From: an uncultured Bacteroidales bacterium
GTDB taxonomy: Bacteria; Bacteroidota; Bacteroidia; Bacteroidales; Paludibacteraceae
Length of the DNA stretch: 17,623 bases
Direction of reading: 5' to 3'
Assembly: GCA_937910305.1 (NCBI GenBank)
Contig: CALEPS010000112.1
Span: 1 to 17,623 of the forward strand
In this document: piece after piece, positions 4,614 through 11,700 of the stretch
How the letters are laid out: each line of letters starts with the position of its first letter
Numbering within the stretch: position 1 is the first letter of the stretch
The notes under the pieces: generated by a model
Databases searched by the model: none
What the model was told of the DNA's origin: nothing
What the model saw: the letters and a program-made list of their open reading frames with translations, nothing else
Position numbers and translations under genes: made by a program

Positions 4614-7169
4614 ATGAAAGTAAAAGTAAGTAATGTAAACCAGCCGATTTGGAAAGAATGTAACATCCACGCGACCCTACCGGCTGATTTGAGCAAACTG
4701 CAGGAGTTGGCCTACAACCTATGGTGGACCTGGAATGCCGCAGCCAAAGATTTGTTCCGGTATGTGGACACTGACGCCTGGCATCGCGCCAACTCGAACC
4801 CGATTGTGATGTTGAACATCCTGAGCTACGACCGCATGGTAGAGTTGTCGAAGGACGAGAAATTCATGAAGAAGCTGAACGATGTATATGCAGAGTTCCG
4901 CGCTTACATGGATACTCCGAAGGACAAGAAGAAACCGACCATCGCCTATTTCTCGATGGAATACGGTCTGACCCATGTGCTGAAAATTTATTCCGGCGGT
5001 CTTGGAATTCTCGCTGGCGACTATATCAAAGAAGCCTCGGATTGCAACGTAGATATGACGGCAGTAGGATTCCTCTACCGTTACGGTTATTTCACCCAGA
5101 CGCTGTCTCCGGAGGGTCAGCAGATCGCCAATTACGAGGCGCAGAACTTCTCCAACCTGCCTATCACGCAGATGAAGGAAGCCGACGGATCGAACATGGT
5201 TATCGAGGTGCCGTATCCGGGTCGCACGGTGAAGGCATATCTCTGGAAGGTAGCAGTAGGCCGTATGGATCTGTATCTGCTGGATACGGACAACGAGCTG
5301 AACAGCGAATGGGACCGCCAGATCACGCACCAGCTTTACGGCGGCGACTGGGAGAACCGTATCAAACAAGAGATTCTTCTGGGTATCGGCGGTGTGCTGG
5401 CGTTGAAGAAATTAGGCATCAAGAAAGATGTATATCACTGCAACGAGGGTCACGCCGCACTGATGGGCTTGCAGCGTCTGGTGGATCTGGTACAGGAAGA
5501 GGGTCTGACCTTCAACCAGGCCAAGGAAGTAGTCCGCGCAAGCGGTCTGTACACCTGCCACACCCCTGTTCCCGCCGGCCACGACTATTTCGAGGAAGGC
5601 CTGTTCTACAAATACATGAACGAATATGCCGGCAAACTGGGTATCGAATGGCATGACCTGATCGGCATGGGCCGCGTCAATCCGGACGACAACACCGAGA
5701 AATTCTCGATGAGTGTCTTTGCACTCAACACCTGCCAGGAGGCAAACGGCGTAAGCTGGCTCCACGGCGAGGTAAGCAAGAAGATGTTCAGCCCGGTATG
5801 GCCCGGTTATTTCCCGGAGGAGCTGCATGTGGATTACGTCACCAACGGCGTACATATGCCTACCTGGGCAGCACACGAATGGAAAGAGATATACCAGAAA
5901 TATCTGCCGAAAGAGTGGATGGGCGACCAGTCGAATCTCGAGATGTGGAAGCCGTACGCAGATATCCCTGATGCAGAGATCTGGGCTACACGTATGAGCC
6001 TGAAGCGCAAGATGATGGACTATATCAAGGAGAAATTCCGCGAGGATTGGATGAAGAGCCAAGGTGATCCTGCCCGTATCGTCCGTGCGCTGAACGAGAT
6101 GAACCCGAACAACCTGATTATCGGTTTCGGCCGCCGTTTCGCCACCTACAAACGCGCTCACCTGCTCTTCACAGACCTGGAGCGTCTGGAGAGGCTGGTG
6201 AACAACCCCAATTATCCGGTGCAGTTCCTCTTCACCGGCAAGGCTCACCCGGCAGACGGAGGCGGTCAGGGTCTGATCAAACGTATCATCGAGATCAGCC
6301 GTATGCCGCAGTTCCTGGGCAAGATCATCTTCCTGGAGAACTACGATATGCGTCTGGCCAAACGTCTGATCAGCGGTGTAGATATCTGGCTTAACACGCC
6401 TACCCGTCCTCTTGAGGCATCCGGTACATCGGGCGAGAAAGCGCAGATGAACGGCGTGCTCAACTTCTCCGTCAAAGACGGATGGTGGTACGAGGGTTAC
6501 GTAGAGGGCGCAGGCTGGGCGTTGACCGAGCACCGCACCTACGAGAACCAGGCACACCAGGATCAGCTCGACGCCGCAACCATCTACCAGATGCTGGAGA
6601 ACGAGATCATTCCGCTCTACTACGCGAAGAACAGCAAGGGCTACAGCCCCGAATGGATCCAGTATATCAAGAACTCCGTCACGAAGATCACGCCGCGTTT
6701 CACGATGAAGCGTATGATGGACGACTATTTCAGCAAGTTCTATTTCAAACTGGCGAAACGCCACAAGCTTCTCAGTGCGGACCACTACAAGGTAGCCAAA
6801 GAGATTGCGGCATGGAAAGAGAACATAGTAGAGCATTGGGACGAGATAGAGGTGGTTTACAAATCAGAAAACCTGCAAAACCTCAATGTAGGCGACAAGG
6901 TTCAGATACAGGTAGAACTGGACACCCACGGTTTGAACGACAAGGGCATCGGCGTAGAGCTGGTAGCCATCCGCACCTCGACCCACAACAACGACAAACT
7001 CTACGAAGTAGAGCCGCTGAAGTTGGTGAAGAGCGAAGGCAGCCACTTGTTCTTCGAGAATGTCTATCAGTTGGATTATGCCGGCGGCATGAAGTTCGGA
7101 TTGCGCATGTATCCGCAGAACGAGCTGCTCCCGCACCGCATGGACTTCTGCTACGTGAGATGGATTTAA
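4614..7169 (+). CDS. glgP: Alpha-glucan phosphorylase (GT35 family)
   Basis: An 851-residue PLP-dependent phosphorylase that releases glucose-1-phosphate from glycogen or maltodextrin in the cytoplasm. The start MKVKVSNVNQPIWKECNIHATLP is chosen because the frame upstream to 4437 is low-complexity and overlaps the promoters. Motifs: ELAYNLWWTWN near the N-terminus; PTIAYFSMEYGLTHVLKIYSGGLGILAGDYIKEASD, the substrate and PLP-site region typical of the short TIGR02094-type phosphorylases; YHCNEGHAALMGLQR; IIGFGRRFATYKRA; FTGKAHPADGGGQG; and RPLEASGTSGEKAQMNGVLN, in which Lys609 is the expected PLP-binding lysine. Length fits the Bacteroidota family. All catalytic landmarks are intact, and codon use is strongly biased to GC-richer forms, consistent with high expression. 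It is a single-gene unit with its own promoter and a terminator downstream; no other glycogen genes are in view. Confidence 0.96.
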   Translation: MKVKVSNVNQPIWKECNIHATLPADLSKLQELAYNLWWTWNAAAKDLFRYVDTDAWHRANSNPIVMLNILSYDRMVELSKDEKFMKKLNDVYAEFRAYMDTPKDKKKPTIAYFSMEYGLTHVLKIYSGGLGILAGDYIKEASDCNVDMTAVGFLYRYGYFTQTLSPEGQQIANYEAQNFSNLPITQMKEADGSNMVIEVPYPGRTVKAYLWKVAVGRMDLYLLDTDNELNSEWDRQITHQLYGGDWENRIKQEILLGIGGVLALKKLGIKKDVYHCNEGHAALMGLQRLVDLVQEEGLTFNQAKEVVRASGLYTCHTPVPAGHDYFEEGLFYKYMNEYAGKLGIEWHDLIGMGRVNPDDNTEKFSMSVFALNTCQEANGVSWLHGEVSKKMFSPVWPGYFPEELHVDYVTNGVHMPTWAAHEWKEIYQKYLPKEWMGDQSNLEMWKPYADIPDAEIWATRMSLKRKMMDYIKEKFREDWMKSQGDPARIVRALNEMNPNNLIIGFGRRFATYKRAHLLFTDLERLERLVNNPNYPVQFLFTGKAHPADGGGQGLIKRIIEISRMPQFLGKIIFLENYDMRLAKRLISGVDIWLNTPTRPLEASGTSGEKAQMNGVLNFSVKDGWWYEGYVEGAGWALTEHRTYENQAHQDQLDAATIYQMLENEIIPLYYAKNSKGYSPEWIQYIKNSVTKITPRFTMKRMMDDYFSKFYFKLAKRHKLLSADHYKVAKEIAAWKENIVEHWDEIEVVYKSENLQNLNVGDKVQIQVELDTHGLNDKGIGVELVAIRTSTHNNDKLYEVEPLKLVKSEGSHLFFENVYQLDYAGGMKFGLRMYPQNELLPHRMDFCYVRWI

Positions 7170-7231
7170 CGTCGCGCGAGCTACGGCTCTCGCTCTCCCC
7201 ACAAATATAAAATTTTCGGGGACCCCATTTT

Positions 7232-7263
7232 AAGGAGATTTCGGATACCGGAATCTCCTTTTT
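7232..7263 (+). terminator. Rho-independent terminator after glgP
   Basis: AAGGAGATT (7232-7240) pairs with AATCTCCTT (7252-7260), with an inner CGG/CCG extension, followed by T residues. It lies about 60 bp after the stop codon. Confidence 0.9.
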
Positions 7264-7304
7264 CTTGTAAAAATGTAGATTTTTACACTTTTTTTGTGGA
7301 AAAA

Positions 7305-7336
7305 CTTGCAGATTTGAAAAAAACGCAGTAACTTTG
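7305..7336 (+). promoter_or_regulatory. Promoter for the intergenic non-coding RNA
   Basis: CTTG (7305-7308), 20 nt, TAACTTTG (7329-7336). Transcription should begin near 7341-7343, where an 8-bp hairpin starts. No credible coding frame follows before the terminator at 7644. Confidence 0.75.
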
Positions 7337-7341
7337 CAACG

Positions 7342-7676
7342 TTTATTTGGAATAGTGCGCGAACTATGCGCCTTTACCATCTAAATAAACAAGCATCCAC
7401 GCTGGAGGGAAATGTCTCTCATAAAGGGTGGAAATTAGACATAAATAAAAGACGTTTATTGACGTTGTTTGCGACTCCCAAAAACTTCGCAACTTTTTGA
7501 TACAGAGCGAACAACAACCAATGAATGTCCTCGGGATGTGTAAGCCCAGTCTCCGTGCCTCACCGCACGGAATCGGTCTGCATATTCGGCGTGGAATTCG
7601 GTTGTTTTTCTTCTGGCAACAGGCATTGCGAAGGCCTATGGGAGCGTGAAAAACTAATTGATTTTCACGCTTTTTT
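7342..7676 (+). ncRNA. Candidate structured non-coding RNA (copy A of the GACUCC / CUUCGCAA motif)
   Basis: About 335 nt between a good promoter and a strong terminator, with no convincing ORF. Seen: a 5' stem GTTTATTT (7341-7348) with AAATAAAC (7383-7390); the conserved element P1 GTTGTTTGC (7464-7472) with GCGAACAAC (7507-7515), unpaired GACTCC (7473-7478), P2 CAAAAA (7479-7484) with TTTTTG (7494-7499), and loop CTTCGCAAC; hairpin TCCGTGC/GCACGGA near 7546-7565; TTGCGAAG (7626-7633), an exact complement of the P2 loop; and terminator stem GCGTGAAAA (7644-7652) with TTTTCACGC (7662-7670) plus a T run. It is not tmRNA, RNase P RNA or a tRNA by any hallmark I can find. It may be an already catalogued Bacteroidales RNA family, or a 6S-like RNA; I cannot tell. 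The second copy of the core is at 14793-14839. Confidence 0.7.
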
Positions 7677-7677
7677 C
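7644..7677 (+). terminator. Rho-independent terminator of the non-coding RNA
   Basis: GCGTGAAAA (7644-7652) pairs with TTTTCACGC (7662-7670) around a nine-base loop and is followed by six T residues. Confidence 0.92.
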
Positions 7678-7735
7678 ATGCGTGTCAATCAACCAAAAAT
7701 GATCTTTGAAATAATGTGTACTTATAGGAAATAGG

Positions 7736-7762
7736 AGAAAATGACATAAAAAATCATTTTCT
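7736..7762. terminator. Weak AT-rich hairpin upstream of the toxin-antitoxin promoter
   Basis: AGAAAATGA (7736-7744) and TCATTTTCT (7754-7762) form a perfect 9-bp stem. The stem is AT-rich, so termination is possible but uncertain. Confidence 0.4.
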
Positions 7763-7773
7763 TACTCAAAAGT

Positions 7774-7828
7774 CTTGCGTATTCCAAATATTTGTTGTAC
7801 CTTTGCAGCGTCAAAGGTAACGTACAAC
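7774..7828 (+). promoter_or_regulatory. Toxin-antitoxin promoter with palindromic operator
   Basis: Promoter: CTTG (7774-7777), 20 nt, TACCTTTG (7798-7805). Operator: TACCTTTG (7798-7805) and CAAAGGTA (7812-7819) are perfect inverted repeats around a six-base centre, extended by GTTGTAC (7794-7800) and GTACAAC (7822-7828) with a small asymmetric insertion. The palindrome covers the -7 box and start site, as expected for autorepression by an antitoxin or toxin-antitoxin complex. Confidence 0.75.
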
Positions 7829-7845
7829 AAAGAAAGGAGGTTGAT

Positions 7846-8049
7846 ATGCAAGCAGCATTAGCACAAAATTATGATGTAGTACAAGTAAAAGTGCCGCATT
7901 TAGAGTTAAAGCGATTCAAAGCTATCGCTAAGGCTTTAGGATGTATGGTAGAGACCTTGACCCCTCTGGAACGTTCTCTCCGCGAGGCTGAACAAGGGAA
8001 TATTATTCACTATGACTCGTTGGAGGATTTAATCAAGGAGATTGGCTGA
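7846..8049 (+). CDS. Antitoxin of a RelB/YafQ-type type II toxin-antitoxin pair
   Basis: A 67-residue acidic protein, MQAALAQNYDVVQVKVPHLE at the start and YDSLEDLIKEIG at the end. The start is fixed by an unusually strong ribosome-binding site (AAAGGAGG, four bases before ATG), rare in this window. A beta-strand-like segment (VVQVKVPHL) and a helix (KRFKAIAKALGC) are followed by a helical, acidic C-terminus expected to wrap and neutralise the toxin. Identification rests mainly on context: its TGA overlaps the toxin ATG (TGATG at 8047-8051) and the promoter carries a palindromic operator. I cannot assign a specific antitoxin family from sequence alone. Confidence 0.85.
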   Translation: MQAALAQNYDVVQVKVPHLELKRFKAIAKALGCMVETLTPLERSLREAEQGNIIHYDSLEDLIKEIG

Positions 8050-8330
8050 TGTATACCGTGAATATCACTCCGCAATTCCGACGCGATGCGAACAAGTGTA
8101 AGAGAAAAGGGAAAAGAATGGAACTTCTGTGGGAGGCTGTACGGATATTAGTACGTGAAGGGGTTCTACCTGAATCATACAAGCCTCATATGCTACGCGA
8201 TGAATACGCAGGTTTATGGGAGTGTCATATTGAGGACGATTGGTTGCTGATCTGGCGGCAGAATGACAAGCAACTAACCTTGTTGCTAACTAACACAGGT
8301 TCTCACGAATATCTATTTGGTAAGAAGTAG
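8049..8330 (+). CDS. YafQ-family mRNA-interferase toxin
   Basis: A 93-residue basic RelE-superfamily toxin that would cleave mRNA on the ribosome. The YafQ signature is intact: HMLRDEYAGLWECHIEDDWLLIW, then LLLTNTGSHEYLFGKK. By position, His47, His60, Asp64, Trp65, His86 and Phe90 correspond to the catalytic and structural residues of the E. coli protein (His50, His63, Asp67, Trp68, His87, Phe91). The start overlaps the antitoxin stop by one base, giving translational coupling. A strong terminator follows 30 bp later, so the pair is a self-contained two-gene unit between a non-coding RNA and the surface-protein region, a usual place for horizontally moving cassettes. Confidence 0.92.
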   Translation: MYTVNITPQFRRDANKCKRKGKRMELLWEAVRILVREGVLPESYKPHMLRDEYAGLWECHIEDDWLLIWRQNDKQLTLLLTNTGSHEYLFGKK

Positions 8331-8359
8331 GACGATCCATCCCATCCTTCATTTCCTAT

Positions 8360-8396
8360 AAGCAGCAATTCCGAAAGGGGTTGTTGCTTTTGTTTG
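8360..8396 (+). terminator. Rho-independent terminator after the toxin gene
   Basis: A 13-bp stem (8360-8372 with 8377-8389, including G-T wobbles) closes a GAAA tetraloop and is followed by a T-rich run. Confidence 0.88.
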
Positions 8397-8404
8397 TACA
8401 CAAT

Positions 8405-8518
8405 ATGTTACTAACAACAAAAGTAAAAGAAAAAGCTTCGTCCATTAGGTCATGGAGAATTTGCCTTGACTTGGCGATTCGAACGGAAGGGATAGCGGGG
8501 AGCGTAATCCCGACATAG
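8405..8518 (+). other. Short possible ORF (37 aa) in the leader of the giant surface protein
   Basis: The frame starts MLLTTKVKEKASSIRSWRI and ends GSVIPT before TAG at 8516. It is GC-richer than its surroundings and resembles coding sequence more than spacer, but a minus-strand frame over the same DNA (8356-8553) is also open. It could be a leader peptide, a relic, or a dispersed repeat. No promoter is evident between the toxin terminator (8396) and this frame. I do not recognise it with confidence. Confidence 0.3.
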
Positions 8519-8560
8519 ACAACCATCCGACGACAACAATAATAAAAACACATAACACAA

Positions 8561-8671
8561 ATGACAAACTTTAAACTTAATCATAAAGGACTAATTAGAA
8601 GCAGTAAATTTGCTGTCACCTTCGATTGTCACCCGACGGTCAGCCGACGGTCGCGTATGACACCTATATGA
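8561..8671 (+). pseudogene. Detached N-terminal relic or leader peptide (36 aa) similar to the N-terminus of the gene at 16762
   Basis: The frame reads MTNFKLNHKGLIRSSKFAV, then PTVSRRSRMTPI and TGA at 8669. It matches the start of the large protein at 16762 (MKNKLNLKGQFNNSQTAV, then ATVNRRSRLMSV) in the KLN-x-KG, AV and TV-x-RRSR positions, and the DNA is similar too (AAACTTAATCATAAAGGAC here, AAACTTAATCTTAAAGGAC there). It stops where the hydrophobic signal core should begin, 68 bp before the giant gene's own start. It is therefore either the dead 5' end of an earlier signal peptide or a short leader peptide. Confidence 0.55.
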
Positions 8672-8739
8672 CGCTAAAGACATTCTGAATACTGAATAAC
8701 ACAAAACACCGAATAATATAAAAACACTATATATAAATC

Positions 8740-11700
8740 ATGAAAAATATTAACATTATGAAAAACATACATTCTTTTATCAAATCAAATTGTGGAATCG
8801 GCGGTATCTCGTCGGTATCCCGTCGGTATCTTGTATTACTCATAACCCTCCTCTCCCTCGGAGTTGGAAATGTTTGGGGAAATAAGGGATTTAATAGTAG
8901 TCAAGCCTGGAACATACAATACTATACCAGTGGAAATGCCAATAATTGGTTACCTGTTGATGGAAATGACATGGGAAGTACATACAATATGGGAGTGATG
9001 ACTAATTTCTATCTTAAAGGTTGCTGGGTAAAGACTTGGTCTGACAATAATTGGACTACGGAAAAATGTAGAGTATATTATTGGATTGATGGAGGAGATT
9101 CTGGTAGCGATTATATGCTTCAATATAATTCCGAGTCCAATTCCAATCGTACATGGACTTGGGATAATGACTTGAATTATAATGTCATAGAAAAAGCTGG
9201 TACCACCCCTGGTTATCACACTTTAAAGTTAAAATGGAAACTGGACGAGGCAAATGATTATCAATCTTCAGAATGTGGCGTCCAATATATTTATCCAGGC
9301 TTTACTACAACTAGCACAAGCCATACTTTTGCTAATACTACTGTTGGAAGCACGAAAGACGAGACCATCTCGTTTGGCACACACTACGGAACTGCCTTAA
9401 CAACAGGCAACTGTGCTATCTCAGGCACTAATGCAGGCGATTTTCAGGTTATTAGTATCAACGAATCAGGCGTTACCGTACGCTTCAAACCTACTACAGC
9501 GGGCAATAAGTCTGCATCTTTGACCATCACAGATGCTCATAGTAAAACCTGCACGATTACATTGAGCGGTAAAACACAATACACGGTAACCTACAACAAA
9601 GGTACATACGGAACAGGAAGCGACCAAACTGCTAACAAGGTATATGGTACAAATTTGACTCTAGCCAACAGTGGTTATTTCACGTATACTGGTCATGCTC
9701 AGACGGCTTGGAATACCAATATAAGCGGAGAAGGAGGAACAGAATATGCTCTTAATGGCACTTATTCAACGGAAGCTGCAATTACTCTTTATCCTAAATG
9801 GGATTGGGCTACTTATACTATAACCTTGGCTGCAGGGCTAGGCGGATCGGGAAGCGGTTCATTGACAGTTACTTATAACAACTCCGCTATTAACTCAGGC
9901 ATGACTCATAACCTCACCAATACCGGCTATCATTTAGATGGTTTTTATCCATCTCAAGAAAGTTCGCTCAAAGTTCTTAATGCAGATGGAACATTTGCTG
10001 CAAGCAATGTTGAGGGATATATATCAAGCGGCAGATGGAGCCATGATGGGAACTGTACTCTCCATGCTCATTGGGCGGCAAACACCTATAAAATTACTTT
10101 TGATGCCTCCACTAACAGTGGAACTATTATCAATAATGGTACCTCCTATGAAGAAGGCGGCGCACGCAAGATAACCGCCACCTATGGTTCAACAGTATCC
10201 GGCACAATGCCTACAGCTCAAAAAAATGGTTATTATTTCAAAGGTTGGTACACAGAAGCAAGCGGAGGTTCGCAAGTTATTGATGCTTCCGGTGTTTGGC
10301 AAAACGTAGGCGGATATACCAACTCCAGTAAAGAATGGAAAAGAGCGGAAAACACCACCCTTTATGCCCAATATGGGACTCCGACCATCAGCGCTACTTT
10401 CTCTCCGGCATCTGTACTGCCGCTTGGGACTGTGACCGTAACTCCTTCTTTCGACTATGCCCCCGAAGGAAGTCATATTTTATGCTATGTATTGACAACG
10501 GGAGGCGGAGATGAAATGGAAGTGCAGCCGGAGTTCATACGGGGCGATGGATATGCCGTCAGTTTTGAAGCACCGGCTACGCCGGGCACGTACTCCGTGG
10601 ATATCCGTCTCTTCAACGCAAGCGATCACAGTTGTGCAGACCGCGAAACGGGGCTCGTTAGCACCTACAGCCATCTCAATTCATTCACGGTGGAGGCATC
10701 CAACGCCGTTACCGTCCAATACAAATGCGGCAACGTAGAGTTGCGTCCATCTACGACTATCTATGCCACCTCAACGCAAACCTCCGGAGCCGTTACAGCT
10801 CCTGAGATTCCGGGATTAGTATTCTCTCGCTGGACGACCGGAGCAAATGTTAGTTTTGCCGGTGGTTCTACTGCCACAGATCGAACGGTAAGTGTGAACG
10901 CTTCTGCAGCAGGAACATTGACGGCGGAATATACTCAAGGTCCTTTGTTCTTCAAGAACACAAAAAATTGGGACAAGGTTTATGTGTATTTTTACAAAAA
11001 CACCAGTTATTTTACGACAAACTCCTCAGGTTCTGAAGGAACAGGTTCTAACAAAGATAATACAAATTTCATTTCAGGTCCTTACTTAATGACATTGATG
11101 GAAGGAACAGATGAAGTATATTATTACAATGGAGATATTCCTGCAAATGCAGCCACCTTTGCATTTACAGATAAAGAAATGAATAACTACAACTATTTCG
11201 CCGGAAGTACGACAACTCCATGTGAAGTTGTGCGTGTTACGAGCGTTAATGCAAACAAACCTATGATCGTTCCAGTAGGAAATGGCGCACTTTGGAATCA
11301 GAAAAAAGCACGATACTATGGACATGACGAAGCACCTATCTTAATGGATTGGGGGTATAACTTACGTGGTGTGTTCAATAATTGGAGTTCGACGAAAAAC
11401 GAATTCACTTCTACGAGATTAGGCGATTTGAGTTTTACAACAACAGCATACTTAGATGCTGCAAATGCTACTTATCAGTGGAAGGTCTATAATGGTAATT
11501 TAGGATATGGTTTATCGGGTACTCCAACTCTTACCCAAGCGTCCCCGACATCCAGCAATCTTGCAAGTTATGATGCCAATGGTTATAACCTACAAGTTCA
11601 ATCCAATATCGCTGGCGAATATACCTTTACTCTTAATTATGGTTTAGGCACCGGAACAGGAAACACCAATGGTGCGAGTGTGGAAAGTGCACTTACTTCG

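Noticed and set aside
5412..6836. Long minus-strand ORF (474 codons)
   Set aside because: It is the antisense shadow of the phosphorylase gene, caused by that gene's biased codon use.
7177..7215. Small hairpins (GCGAG/CTCGC and GGGG/CCCC) after glgP as extra terminators
   Set aside because: They are short and lack a T run; the real terminator follows at 7232-7263.
7525..7734. Plus-strand ORF of 69 codons
   Set aside because: It crosses the strong terminator at 7644-7677 and has no coding character; the region is better explained as structured RNA.
8605..8612. TAAATTTG as a -7 box for the giant gene
   Set aside because: There is no TTTG-like -33 box at the right distance, and it lies inside the leader ORF.
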